Shown: piece by piece, positions 24,233 through 32,865 of the stretch
How positions within the stretch are numbered: position 1 is the stretch's first letter
Layout: the number at the start of each line of letters is the position of its first letter
Source: Clostridia bacterium
GTDB lineage: Bacteria; Bacillota; Clostridia; Lachnospirales; Lachnospiraceae
Assembly: GCA_910574835.1 (NCBI GenBank)
Contig: CAJTDE010000001.1
Coordinates: 1-64,000 of the forward strand
DNA length: 64,000 nucleotides
Direction: 5' to 3'
Program-made: the position numbers and the translations under genes
Notes under the pieces: generated by a model
What the model saw: only the letters and a program-made list of their open reading frames with translations
The model's database searches: none
Told to the model about the DNA's origin: nothing

Positions 24233-24562
24233 ATGGGAGAAGAATTTAACGAGGAATTAGTAGCGACGGCAATGCAGATTATTATGAATGCCGGAGATGC
24301 GAGGCTGCAGGTAAAGGACGCGCTGACCCATGCAAAAGCATTTGAATTTGCGGAAGCAGAGGAGAAAATGAAAGAAGCCGGAAGGTTTATCGTGCAGGCC
24401 CATAAGTCGCAGACAGAGGTCATCCAAAGCGAAGCCGGCGGAAAGAAATATGAGTATTCTATGCTGTTTGCCCATGCACAGGATACGCTCATGACCATTA
24501 TGTCGGAAATTCAGCTTGCGGAACAGCTGATTGACATTTTAAAAATTGTAAGTCAGAAATAA
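24233..24562 (+). CDS. celC: PTS lactose/cellobiose-type EIIA
   Basis: A 109-residue helical EIIA of the lac family; the phosphorylated His sits in F-A-H-A-Q-D-T-L-M (about residue 82) and G-D-A-R is conserved near the N-terminus. Eighteen bases follow the EIIC stop. It carries phosphate from HPr to EIIB. The lac/cel type fits the neighbouring EIIB and EIIC. Confidence 0.95.
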   Translation: MGEEFNEELVATAMQIIMNAGDARLQVKDALTHAKAFEFAEAEEKMKEAGRFIVQAHKSQTEVIQSEAGGKKYEYSMLFAHAQDTLMTIMSEIQLAEQLIDILKIVSQK

Positions 24563-24572
24563 GGAGAAGCAG

Positions 24573-26012
24573 ATGAAGAATATATTTCCCGAACATTTTC
24601 TGTGGGGCGCCGCCACCAGTGCTTATCAGGTGGAAGGGGCGGCCTATGAGGACGGCAAGAAAGCGTCCCAGCAGGATGTAATCAACAGAGAGAACTTTGA
24701 AAGAAGAGGCTTTGCCAATGCGGATATTGCAAGCGACCATTATCATCATTTCAAAGAGGATGTGGCTTTGATGAAGGAAATGGGCTTTAAGTCATATCGG
24801 TTTTCCATTGGCTGGTCAAGAGTGTTTCCCGACGGGGTGGGAGAGGTTAATGAAAAGGGGATTCAATTTTACCGCGATTTGATTGACGATCTGCTGGAAA
24901 ACGGGATAGAGCCGATAGTGACCCTTTATCACTATGATCTGCCCTGGGCGCTTGTTGAAAAATACGGGGGCTGGCTGGATCGCCGGGTGGTGGAAGACTT
25001 TGCGTATTTTTCCGGGTATATCATCAACGAGTTCAAGGATAAGGTGAAATTATGGACCACCATCAATGAACAGAGCATTATTGTACAGTACTGGATACAG
25101 AAATGCTACATTCCCGAGGAACACAGAGACAACAATCAGCTCCGCTATCAGATTAACCACCATATGAACCTGGCGCATGCCATAGCTTGCAAGCAGGTAC
25201 ACGAATTGGTGCCTGGCGGAAAGGTGGGGGCGGCCCTTGGATACTCTCCCATTTATCCATTGACATCAAAGCCCCAGGATATGATGGCAGCCCAAAATGC
25301 CCATGATTTGCGGAATGCATTTTATCTGGATATTTATTTTAAGGGAATGTATACAAAGTCCGCAATGATTTACCTTGAAAAGCACGGCCTGGCTCCTCGT
25401 ATAGAGGAAGGAGATATGGAGCTGATTAAGGAAGGATATTCCGATTTCCTGGCACTGAATTACTATGCCAGTGAATGTGCAAAAGCCTGCCCGGAGGGAG
25501 AAAAGGAGATACGCTATAACGGCGTGAATCTGTCAGGAAAGAAGGGTGAAATCTCCGGATATGAGACACATCCCGGCTTCTATGAAATGTGCAAAAATCC
25601 GAATCTGGATACAACGGACTGGGATTGGAGCATTGACCCCACCGGCTTAGAATACCTGTTCCGGGATCTGTACGGACGCTACAACAAGCCGCTGATGATA
25701 ACGGAAAACGGGCTGGGAGCATTTGACGAGCTGACAGAGGATGGAAAGATCCATGATGAATACCGCATTTCCTACCTCAGAGAGCACATTAAGGCAATGG
25801 AAAAGGCAATTGAGTACGGGGTAGAGGTATGGGCATACTGTCCCTGGTCGGCCCTGGATCTGATTTCAACAAGCAATGGCGTGAAAAAAAGATACGGCTT
25901 TATCTATGTGGATCGTACGGATGATGATCCGAAGGAATGTAAAAGGATCAGAAAGGATTCCTTCTACTGGTACAAAAAAGTCATTGAGACCAATGGAAAT
26001 GAGATAGATTAG
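24573..26012 (+). CDS. bglA: 6-phospho-beta-glucosidase, GH1
   Basis: A 479-residue glycoside hydrolase family 1 enzyme. N-terminal F-L-W-G-A-A-T-S-A-Y-Q-V-E-G-A, acid/base Glu in W-T-T-I-N-E-Q (Gln after the Glu), nucleophile in L-M-I-T-E-N-G-L-G, and the C-terminal Y-C-P-W-S-A-L-D-L-I. The S-x-G-x-K-K-R-Y-G-F stretch (S-N-G-V-K-K-R-Y-G-F) contains the Ser and Lys residues that bind the 6-phosphate in phospho-specific GH1 enzymes. It would split the phosphorylated disaccharide imported by the PTS into glucose and glucose 6-phosphate. Confidence 0.93.
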   Translation: MKNIFPEHFLWGAATSAYQVEGAAYEDGKKASQQDVINRENFERRGFANADIASDHYHHFKEDVALMKEMGFKSYRFSIGWSRVFPDGVGEVNEKGIQFYRDLIDDLLENGIEPIVTLYHYDLPWALVEKYGGWLDRRVVEDFAYFSGYIINEFKDKVKLWTTINEQSIIVQYWIQKCYIPEEHRDNNQLRYQINHHMNLAHAIACKQVHELVPGGKVGAALGYSPIYPLTSKPQDMMAAQNAHDLRNAFYLDIYFKGMYTKSAMIYLEKHGLAPRIEEGDMELIKEGYSDFLALNYYASECAKACPEGEKEIRYNGVNLSGKKGEISGYETHPGFYEMCKNPNLDTTDWDWSIDPTGLEYLFRDLYGRYNKPLMITENGLGAFDELTEDGKIHDEYRISYLREHIKAMEKAIEYGVEVWAYCPWSALDLISTSNGVKKRYGFIYVDRTDDDPKECKRIRKDSFYWYKKVIETNGNEID

Positions 26013-26021
26013 GGGGAAGCG

Positions 26022-26420
26022 ATGGAGGAATTTTTAAATCTGTATGATGCGGCCGCAGCCGTTTTGGGAAAAAGGCAGATATCTTCCTTTATCAACGCAG
26101 GAAGCGTTGCGGCGGCCCTGCTGACAGACAAAGGAAATATCTATGTCGGCGTATGCATCAATACCTCGTCTTCTATGGGCCTTTGTGCGGAACGTAATGC
26201 AATGGCGGATATGATTACACATGGAGAATGTGTGATAAAGAAAATAGTGGCCGTAGAAGCAAACGGAAAAGTATGTATGCCGTGCGGCGTCTGCCGGGAG
26301 TATATGATGCAGCTTGGCGAGTTTGGGAAGGATATCGAGATCCTGGCGGATAAAGAAACCATGAAAACAGTCCGCCTGGAAGAATTGGTTCCTAACTGGT
26401 GGGGATATTCCAGATATTAA
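26022..26420 (+). CDS. cytidine-deaminase-fold zinc enzyme
   Basis: A 132-residue protein with the zinc-deaminase motif pair C-A-E-R-N-A (about 57-62; catalytic Glu) and P-C-G-V-C-R-E-Y-M (about 89-97). This is the tetrameric cytidine/blasticidin-S deaminase architecture. It starts nine bases after the GH1 stop and belongs to the PTS operon, which is odd for a nucleoside enzyme. It may use an unusual amine substrate; standard cytidine deaminase activity is the default guess. Confidence 0.85.
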   Translation: MEEFLNLYDAAAAVLGKRQISSFINAGSVAAALLTDKGNIYVGVCINTSSSMGLCAERNAMADMITHGECVIKKIVAVEANGKVCMPCGVCREYMMQLGEFGKDIEILADKETMKTVRLEELVPNWWGYSRY

Positions 26421-26457
26421 GAATCCCTGTGAAATAAAAATCTAAAAAATCTTAGTG

Positions 26458-26506
26458 TCAGGCTTGAAAAGGGGTATCTTTTTAAAGATATCATTTTCAA
26501 GCCTGA
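26458..26506 (+). terminator. hairpin at the end of the PTS operon
   Basis: TCAGGCTTGAAAA (26458-26470) pairs with TTTTCAAGCCTGA (26494-26506), with an inner GGTATC/GATATC. The following bases are only weakly T-rich. Confidence 0.65.
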
Positions 26507-26513
26507 TTTCTTG

Positions 26514-26587
26514 GAAATTGTTATACCTACATTAGTTTTATGAGCCGGGGCTGAGTAGTTGCTGTAATGGCAAATCAATTACTGCTA
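26514..26587 (+). pseudogene. decayed fragment of a DUF3267-like gene
   Basis: About 74 bases here align closely with 39141-39217 inside the intact DUF3267-like gene of this window: both contain CCTACATTAGTTTTA, GAGCCGG, and AATGGCAAATCAATTACTGC in the same order, with a few substitutions and a short indel that breaks the frame. The remainder of the gene is absent. It is a relic of a second copy. Confidence 0.75.
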
Positions 26588-26618
26588 ACAACAATCACCT
26601 TTCTCGCTAATATATATT

Positions 26619-26657
26619 AAGTCCTTTTTCCAAAAATGGTTTAAGGGCTTTTTTATT
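26619..26657 (+). terminator. weak terminator-like hairpin
   Basis: AAGTCC (26619-26624) can pair with GGGCTT (26645-26650), followed by a T run. The stem is short. Confidence 0.35.
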
Positions 26658-26685
26658 GCATTGATACGAAAAGAGGAGAGAAACA

Positions 26686-26712
26686 ATGAAAAAAATCGAG
26701 CCTATGAGATAG
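26686..26712 (+). other. tiny ORF with good ribosome site
   Basis: GAGGAGAG (26673-26680) precedes ATG AAA AAA ATC GAG CCT and a stop after eight codons. It could be a leader peptide or the stub of a deleted gene. Nothing shows it is functional. Confidence 0.25.
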
Positions 26713-26724
26713 ATAAAGAGAATA

Positions 26725-26743
26725 TTTTGAGAAACGTTTCGTA
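26725..26743 (+). promoter_or_regulatory. LacI-family operator 1
   Basis: TTTGAGAAACGTTTC contains the exact palindrome GAAACGTTTC (26731-26740), a typical LacI-family core with central CG. It lies upstream of the LacI-type gene and probably controls that gene and the rbs-like operon. Confidence 0.6.
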
Positions 26744-26792
26744 GTATCCTACAAAATTAGAGCGAAAAGATTGGAAAACTTTACTCATTGAA

Positions 26793-26810
26793 GAAAAAAT
26801 GTTTCTCAAA
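26793..26810 (-). promoter_or_regulatory. LacI-family operator 2 (half-conserved)
   Basis: On the minus strand TTTGAGAAACATTTTTTC shares the first ten bases with operator 1, 67 bases away, in the opposite orientation. Two facing sites six to seven turns apart could support looping. Confidence 0.45.
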
Positions 26811-26865
26811 TAGACTAAATTATAAGAAACAGCCTTGGCGGAGAAAAGAAAAGGCGGGACCTAAG

Positions 26866-27864
26866 ATGAAAGCGACAGTAGAAGAAATAGCCCGAATGGC
26901 AGGGGTTTCCAAGGCAACCGTATCCAGGGTCTTGAATGATTCTCCTTCCGGAGTAGGAAAGGAAACGAGAGAACGTGTTCAGCAGATTATTGACAAAATG
27001 GGCTATGCTAATAACCACTCCACTGACTATAAATACATTCGGTCAAAGAGCATTGCATTATTGATTCCGGATGTGACAAATCCTTATTTTGCCGACATCG
27101 TAAAATCTGTGGAAATGCGGGCAAAAGAGGATGACTACATGGTCATTCTCACGAATACGGATTTTGTACCGGAAGTAGAAGTGGAGTACATATCCAAACT
27201 TGTAGCCAAGCGGGTCGACGGTTTTATTCTGGTGTCTTCCGGCACACACAGCTATAAAGAGCATTTCAAGCCTAAGAAATATGACATTCCTATGGTAATG
27301 CTGGATCGGAGAATTTCCGGCTTGGAGGATTATCCCAGTGTATGCTCTGATAATGTATATGCCTCCTATAAAGCCTGCCAGATTTTACTGCAAAAGGGAG
27401 CAAACACAATTGTATTTTGTGCGGGAAATGAAGGAATATCTACCTCCGAGGAACGTCTGGAAGGCTATAAAGAAGCGCTGAATCAGCATGGGATTCCTTT
27501 TCGGGACGATTATGTAAAATATGGTCATTATACCGTGGAAGGCGGATACAATGCGATTATTGCTCTGGAAAAGGCAGGGGTGAAATACGATGCCATTTTA
27601 GCAGCCAACGATTTAATGGGCCTTGGGGCTGTAAAAGCATTAAAAGAGCTTTCTTACCGCATTCCCGAGGATGTGCAGATTATCGGCTTTGACAATGTAA
27701 CCTTTTCTCAGTTCTGCAGTCCGACTTTGTCCACGATCCAGCAGCCTACCGTGGAAATGGGAAGAAAGGCGGCGGAAATGCTGATTCAGATGATTCACGG
27801 AGAAAAGATAAACAAAAATATCAGGCTTCAGCCCAGGTTAATCCTAAGAGAAACTACAAAGTGA
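26866..27864 (+). CDS. LacI-family transcriptional regulator
   Basis: A 332-residue repressor: helix-turn-helix T-V-E-E-I-A-R-M-A-G-V-S-K-A-T-V-S-R-V-L-N, hinge helix, and a periplasmic-binding-like sensor starting I-A-L-L-I-P-D-V-T-N-P-Y-F. The C-terminal S-T-I-Q-Q-P-T-V-E-M-G is characteristic. It resembles RbsR/CcpA-type regulators. ATG 26866 gives the normal family start; the open frame extends 26 codons upstream to 26788, but that would overlap operator 2. First gene of the cluster with ribose-type genes, so a ribose-like inducer is expected. Confidence 0.9.
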   Translation: MKATVEEIARMAGVSKATVSRVLNDSPSGVGKETRERVQQIIDKMGYANNHSTDYKYIRSKSIALLIPDVTNPYFADIVKSVEMRAKEDDYMVILTNTDFVPEVEVEYISKLVAKRVDGFILVSSGTHSYKEHFKPKKYDIPMVMLDRRISGLEDYPSVCSDNVYASYKACQILLQKGANTIVFCAGNEGISTSEERLEGYKEALNQHGIPFRDDYVKYGHYTVEGGYNAIIALEKAGVKYDAILAANDLMGLGAVKALKELSYRIPEDVQIIGFDNVTFSQFCSPTLSTIQQPTVEMGRKAAEMLIQMIHGEKINKNIRLQPRLILRETTK

Positions 27865-27873
27865 GGGATTCGT

Positions 27874-28803
27874 ATGAAAAAAATAGTAGTAATGGGAAGC
27901 TCTAATATGGATTTTGTATTTACGGTGGAAGAGATGCCCAAAAAAGGTGAGACTATAAAAAGCCGGGAGTTTCAGAGGATTCCGGGAGGGAAAGGCGCCA
28001 ATCAGGCGTGTGCCTGCGGAAAACTGGGAGGATACTGCACCTTTCTCAGTATGGTGGGAAACGATGACTCTGGAACAAGCCTCATAGAAAGTCTTCAGGC
28101 TGCCGGTGTCCGCACGGAAAAAATGGTGAAAAGGACAGACTGTACCACAGGGATAGCTGCTATCCAGGTAAATGCGGCCGGTGATAACAGCATAGTAATC
28201 GTACCGGGGGCCAATGGATTTTGTGATGAAACCTATATGGAAGCAAGCCTGGATGTGATTCGGGAAGCTGAGGTGATATTAACACAATTGGAGACGCCGG
28301 AGAGCGGTGTGTTTCGATTGATTCGGGAAGCCAGAAAGAATGGGAAAACAATCATTTTAGATCCGGCCCCTGCGCCGGAAGAGCTTCCGGAAGAAATTTT
28401 ACAGGGACTTACATTTTTAACCCCAAATGAGACAGAGCTTGGTCGGCTTACAGGTATGCCGGTGGAAACAGAAGAAGAGCTTATAAGAGCTGCAGGCAGT
28501 CTGCTCGAAAAAGGTGTGAAAAATGTGATTGTGACCATCGGAAGCCGGGGAGCCATTCTTTGCAATGAGACAGGCAGCCGGGTCTGCCCTGCCTTCTCTT
28601 ATGGAAAAGTGGTGGATACGACGGCGGCGGGAGACACTTTCAATGCGGGACTTGCTGTGGGTCTTGCGGAGGGAAGAGATTTGGAGAATGCAATTTGCCT
28701 GGCTAATGCGGCAGCGGCTATTTCTGTCACAAGAAAAGGGGCGCAGCCTTCCATTCCTACAATAGAAGAGACAAATCGCCTGATTTTGAGCTATACGCAG
28801 TAG
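27874..28803 (+). CDS. rbsK: ribokinase (PfkB family)
   Basis: A 309-residue PfkB-type carbohydrate kinase. Starts V-V-M-G-S-S-N-M-D-F, has the first signature G-G-K-G-A-N-Q-A at about 39-46, N-E-T-E near 183, and the second signature D-T-T-A-A-G-D-T-F-N-A-G with catalytic Asp (second D). These match ribokinase, producing ribose 5-phosphate. Nine bases after the regulator and before rbsD; specificity beyond ribose cannot be excluded given the unusual accessory genes further on. Confidence 0.92.
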   Translation: MKKIVVMGSSNMDFVFTVEEMPKKGETIKSREFQRIPGGKGANQACACGKLGGYCTFLSMVGNDDSGTSLIESLQAAGVRTEKMVKRTDCTTGIAAIQVNAAGDNSIVIVPGANGFCDETYMEASLDVIREAEVILTQLETPESGVFRLIREARKNGKTIILDPAPAPEELPEEILQGLTFLTPNETELGRLTGMPVETEEELIRAAGSLLEKGVKNVIVTIGSRGAILCNETGSRVCPAFSYGKVVDTTAAGDTFNAGLAVGLAEGRDLENAICLANAAAAISVTRKGAQPSIPTIEETNRLILSYTQ

Positions 28804-28841
28804 CTGCGTTTTGCATGTTGATAAAGGAGAGGAGGTGGAAT

Positions 28842-29237
28842 ATGAAACGGGATCGATTGTTAAATCGAGAAATTATTTCAGAAATTGCAGCTCTTGGACA
28901 CACAGAGTACTTTTGTATTGCCGACTGCGGTCTGCCGGTTCCCAGGGGAGTAAAAGTGATTGATATCTCCATTGTGGCCGGAAAGCCGACATTTCTCGAA
29001 GTCCTGGATGCAGTGAGAGAGGAACTTGTAATTGAGTCTGTCATTTTTGCTTCAGAGATGGATGAGAAAAATCAGGGCCTTTCCGAAGAGATGGATAAGC
29101 GGTTTGGTAAAATACATGGGAAAAAGGTCTGTCATGAGGAATTTAAACGACTCACAGAGCAGGCAAAATGTATTGTGCGTACCGGAGAGAACAGCTCTTA
29201 TGCAAATGTAATTTTGGTTGGCGGAGTGAACTTTTGA
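28842..29237 (+). CDS. rbsD: D-ribose pyranase
   Basis: A 131-residue RbsD/FucU-type mutarotase converting ribopyranose into the furanose used by ribokinase. Family features: L-N-R-E-I-I-S-E-I-A-A-L-G-H-T-E with catalytic His, the D-C-G-L-P-V-P segment, and the C-terminal V-R-T-G-E-N-S-S-Y-A-N-V-I-L. GGAGAGGAGGTGG precedes ATG 28842; the nine upstream codons are not needed. Confidence 0.93.
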   Translation: MKRDRLLNREIISEIAALGHTEYFCIADCGLPVPRGVKVIDISIVAGKPTFLEVLDAVREELVIESVIFASEMDEKNQGLSEEMDKRFGKIHGKKVCHEEFKRLTEQAKCIVRTGENSSYANVILVGGVNF

Positions 29238-29309
29238 TCAAAGCAGCACGGAAATTTTTAAGCAGGAAAATAAAGATTGGAAAGTCAGAGGATAAGGAGG
29301 AAAGGATTT

Positions 29310-30344
29310 ATGAAAAGAGTGATTGCATTATTGCTGGCATTAACCATGACGGTGAGTATGGCTGCTTGCGGCAAAAAAACATCCGAAGAACCTGCTGAAG
29401 CAGGGACACAGGCAGAGCCGGAAGAACCGACAGAGCCGGCAGAAGCAGCGGAAGAAACAGATGGCGGTGAGCCTTTGAAGGTAGGCTTCAGCCTTCCATC
29501 CATGACCTTCCCATTCTATGTACGTATGTATGAGCAGATTGAAGCGGAGGCGGATAAGAGAGGATGGGAGGTAAGCTTTGTAGACGGCAATCTGGACGCG
29601 GGGACACAGATGAACGGCCTTCAGGATATGATTAACAATGGTGTTGATATTATGGTGATTGCTACCTGGTATATTGATGCATTGACGGATATTTTTGTTC
29701 AGTGTGAGCAAAAAGGGATTCCGGTATTCCTGATGGATAATATGATGATTCCGGCAGAATGTGAGACGGCAATTACCTTTACTACAGGTACGGATAACTA
29801 TAACGCAGGCGTGATAGGCGGAACCTGGTATGCCGACTATTTAAAAGAGAATGAGATCAATTCCATCAATATCATTTTGCTGTCCTCTCAGACTGAGCAG
29901 CCGACCAAAAGGTGCGGCGGCTTTACCGATACGATTGAGGCGGCAGGGATTGAGGTAAATATTTTGAATAATTATAATGCCGGCAAACGAGAGACTGCTT
30001 TGAGCTGTGCGGAGGATGCGTTAACTGCCTACAAGGATTTAACTGTTGCATTCGGCGGAAGCGCTCAGGATTCTCTCGGTGCATACGATGCAACAGTCGG
30101 TGCAAACAGAACAGAGGTTGCAATATTCGGCTTTGACGGTGAGGACGAAGAGCTTGAGCTTATTGACGGTGGGACCAATTATCTTGCCACCATTACACAG
30201 GATCCCAAGGGACAGGCGACACTTTTAGCAGAAAATGTAGATAAATGGCTGGCCGGTGAGACCATCGAGCAGATTCAGGAGACACCTGCGGGTGTATATG
30301 GTCCGGACGGACAGCTGTCCGGTGCGGAAATTCTTGGACAGTAA
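29310..30344 (+). CDS. rbsB: sugar-binding lipoprotein, RbsB-like
   Basis: A 344-residue extracellular lipoprotein with a signal and lipobox S-M-A-A-C (about 18-22), a Glu/Pro/Ala-rich linker (about 25-52), then a type I periplasmic-binding domain: V-G-F-S-L-P-S-M-T-F-P-F, D-M-I-N-N-G-V-D-I-M-V-I, and D-P-K-G-Q-A-T near the end. RbsB-type proteins bind ribose, allose, galactofuranose or related sugars; the ligand here cannot be named with certainty. AAGGAGGAAAGG precedes ATG 29310. Confidence 0.88.
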   Translation: MKRVIALLLALTMTVSMAACGKKTSEEPAEAGTQAEPEEPTEPAEAAEETDGGEPLKVGFSLPSMTFPFYVRMYEQIEAEADKRGWEVSFVDGNLDAGTQMNGLQDMINNGVDIMVIATWYIDALTDIFVQCEQKGIPVFLMDNMMIPAECETAITFTTGTDNYNAGVIGGTWYADYLKENEINSINIILLSSQTEQPTKRCGGFTDTIEAAGIEVNILNNYNAGKRETALSCAEDALTAYKDLTVAFGGSAQDSLGAYDATVGANRTEVAIFGFDGEDEELELIDGGTNYLATITQDPKGQATLLAENVDKWLAGETIEQIQETPAGVYGPDGQLSGAEILGQ

Positions 30345-30378
30345 GCAGAAAAATTTTCCAGGGAAAGGGGGTAGGACG

Positions 30379-31878
30379 ATGGATGAAACATCAGAAGTTT
30401 TGAGACTGACAAAGATCAACAAGTCTTTCCCAGGGGTAAAGGCGCTGACGGATATTCATTTCTCGCTGCAAAAGGGCGAAGTTCATGCTCTGGTAGGAGA
30501 AAACGGTGCCGGAAAGTCCACACTGATGAAGATTCTGTCCGGAGCATACACCAAGGACAGCGGGAACATTGAATTTGAAGGAAGGAATGTGGAGATCACT
30601 TCTCCGAAATTTTCCGAGGAACTTGGAATTGCAACTATTTATCAGGAATTGAACCTGATCCGGAGAATTACGATTGCTGAGAATGTTTTTCTTGGCCGAT
30701 ATCCAAAAAAGGGCGGACTCATCCAATGGAACAAAATGAATGAGGATGCAAAGGCTTTGTTTGAAAGCTTTGGTATTCAGATAGATGTAAAACAGCAGCT
30801 GCGCAGTATTAGTCTTGCACAGCAGCAGATTGTGGAGATTATTAAGGCTGTAAGTATGAATGCAAAGGTCGTAATTATGGATGAGCCTACCTCCTCTTTA
30901 ACTACAAGAGAAACGGAAATTCTCTTTCGGATTATTCGTGAATTGAAGGCTAGGGGGACAGCTGTAATTTTCATCACCCACAGGCTGGACGAAATCTATC
31001 GGATATGCGACAGAATGACCATTATGCGTGACGGCTGTTATGTGGGTACCCGCCAGGTGAAGGATATTACGAAGGGAGAAATGATTGCCATGATGATCGG
31101 CCGGGAGCTTACCCAGCAGTATCCGGTCAGGAATGTTGAGCTTGGAGACATAGTTCTTGAGGCAAGGAATCTGGATGACGGGGGTTATCGGGTAAAAAAT
31201 GTTTCCTTTTCCGTCCGCGCCGGCGAGGTACTGGGATTTGCGGGCCTGGTAGGGGCAGGGCGCACGGAAACGATGCGGTTGATCTTTGGTGCGGATAAGA
31301 AGGCGGGCGGTCAGATTCTGATTGACGGAAAAGAGGTTCGTATCAACCATCCGCGAAATGCCATTGCTCATAAAATAGGCTTTGTGACAGAAAACCGAAA
31401 AGAGGAGGGACTCTTTCTCCGCTCTACCGTACGGGTGAATACCGTGATGGCGGCTCTTGGAAAAATCATGAGGCTTAGATGGTTTTTCGACTTTGAAAAG
31501 GAAAAGGAGATTGCCAAAGACTATGTGAAGAAACTAAACACGGTAACTCCGTCCGTAAATCAGAAAGTGATGTTTTTAAGCGGAGGAAATCAACAGAAGG
31601 TGGTTCTTGCCAAATGGTTATTCTCGGATTCCCGGATTGTTATTTTTGATGAACCCACACGGGGAATTGATGTAGGCGCGAAAAGGGAGATTTATGAGAT
31701 TATTAATCAGCTGGCGGCGGAGGGCAAGGTGATTCTTGTTGTTTCCTCTGAAATGGAGGAAATCATGGGGATCTCCGACAGAATCCTTGTAATGCACGAG
31801 GGTGAAATCTCCGGGGAGCTTAAGAAGGAAGAGTTCAGCCAGAATCTAATCACAGAGTTTGCGGTAGGAGGAAAATAA
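30379..31878 (+). CDS. rbsA: sugar ABC transporter ATPase, RbsA-like (two domains)
   Basis: A 499-residue fused ATPase. Domain 1 has G-E-N-G-A-G-K-S-T, Q-loop, IDVKQQLRSISLAQQQ at the signature region, and VVIMDEPTSSLT; domain 2 has a degenerate Walker A (G-L-V-G-A-G-R-T-E), signature L-S-G-G-N-Q-Q-K, and VIFDEPTRGIDVG. This two-domain pattern with a degenerate second Walker A is normal for RbsA/MglA. ATG 30379 follows AAAGGGGGTAGG; an in-frame upstream start inside rbsB was rejected. Confidence 0.95.
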   Translation: MDETSEVLRLTKINKSFPGVKALTDIHFSLQKGEVHALVGENGAGKSTLMKILSGAYTKDSGNIEFEGRNVEITSPKFSEELGIATIYQELNLIRRITIAENVFLGRYPKKGGLIQWNKMNEDAKALFESFGIQIDVKQQLRSISLAQQQIVEIIKAVSMNAKVVIMDEPTSSLTTRETEILFRIIRELKARGTAVIFITHRLDEIYRICDRMTIMRDGCYVGTRQVKDITKGEMIAMMIGRELTQQYPVRNVELGDIVLEARNLDDGGYRVKNVSFSVRAGEVLGFAGLVGAGRTETMRLIFGADKKAGGQILIDGKEVRINHPRNAIAHKIGFVTENRKEEGLFLRSTVRVNTVMAALGKIMRLRWFFDFEKEKEIAKDYVKKLNTVTPSVNQKVMFLSGGNQQKVVLAKWLFSDSRIVIFDEPTRGIDVGAKREIYEIINQLAAEGKVILVVSSEMEEIMGISDRILVMHEGEISGELKKEEFSQNLITEFAVGGK

Positions 31879-31880
31879 GG

Positions 31881-32840
31881 ATGGAAAAGAAAGGAATCTC
31901 TTCTCAAATATTTAAAATCGCCAACAATATGGGAGCGTGGCTGATTATTCTTCTGGTGGGAATTGTTCTAACGGCTGCAACGGATACATTTTTAACCTAT
32001 GATAATATTATCAATGTACTGCGCCAATCCTGTGTGGTTGCCATTACGGCTATGGGGGCTTCCTTCGTGGTGCTGGGCGGCGAGATTGATTTGAGTACCG
32101 GTATGGCTGCAACCTTTGCCGGCTGTAATACGGCGCTTCTGATGACAAAGATGAATATGCCTATTTTTCCGGCAATTTTAATCTCGGTTTTTGTGGGATG
32201 CATTTGCGGGACAGCAGCAGGCCTGATTGTTACCTATTTAAAAATACCGTCCTTTATGGGAACGCTGGGAATACAGTATGTGATTCAGGGGATGATTCTT
32301 ATCACCACAAACAGTATGCCGATTACAGGACTGCCGGAGCAGTTTCTGGCCCTGGGCCGCGGATATGTGCTCGGTTGGCTTCCTATACCGATTATCATTA
32401 TGGCAATCTTTTTCCTGGTTGGAACGATTGCGCTCCGGTATACGGTTTTCGGACGCAGCGTGATGGCGGTAGGAGAAAATGCCGAGGCGGCAAAGCTGTC
32501 AGGTCTGAATGTAAATCTGACTCGGATTGCAATGTTTACGGTATGCGGTTTCTGCTGTGCATTTGCTGGTATTGTACAGGCATCCCGTATGTCCTCCGGT
32601 CAGCCAGGCTCCGGTACGGACTTGTCTATGCAGGCTTTGGCTGCCGTATATATCGGAGGTACTTTCAAAGGGAGTATGCTTAACACCCTTGCAGGCGCTC
32701 TTGCCTGGAGCTTTGTAAACAATGGCCTGAATTTATTAGGAGTGAACGCATACTGGCAAAAGGTGGCTCTTGGCATCATTATTATATTTGCAGTAGCCCT
32801 TGATATTCTGCGGGCGCGCTTAAGTACGGCAAAGCATTAA
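31881..32840 (+). CDS. rbsC: sugar ABC transporter permease, RbsC-like
   Basis: A 319-residue permease with about nine hydrophobic segments. The N-terminal T-F-L-T-Y-D-N-I-I-N-V-L-R-Q and the coupling segment N-A-E-A-A-K-L-S-G-L-N-V are family marks, as is G-T-D-L-S-M-Q-A-L-A-A-V-Y-I-G-G-T. Two bases follow the rbsA stop. It forms the channel for the RbsB/RbsA importer. Confidence 0.95.
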   Translation: MEKKGISSQIFKIANNMGAWLIILLVGIVLTAATDTFLTYDNIINVLRQSCVVAITAMGASFVVLGGEIDLSTGMAATFAGCNTALLMTKMNMPIFPAILISVFVGCICGTAAGLIVTYLKIPSFMGTLGIQYVIQGMILITTNSMPITGLPEQFLALGRGYVLGWLPIPIIIMAIFFLVGTIALRYTVFGRSVMAVGENAEAAKLSGLNVNLTRIAMFTVCGFCCAFAGIVQASRMSSGQPGSGTDLSMQALAAVYIGGTFKGSMLNTLAGALAWSFVNNGLNLLGVNAYWQKVALGIIIIFAVALDILRARLSTAKH

Positions 32841-32865
32841 ATTTTAATAAAGGAGGATTTCAATT

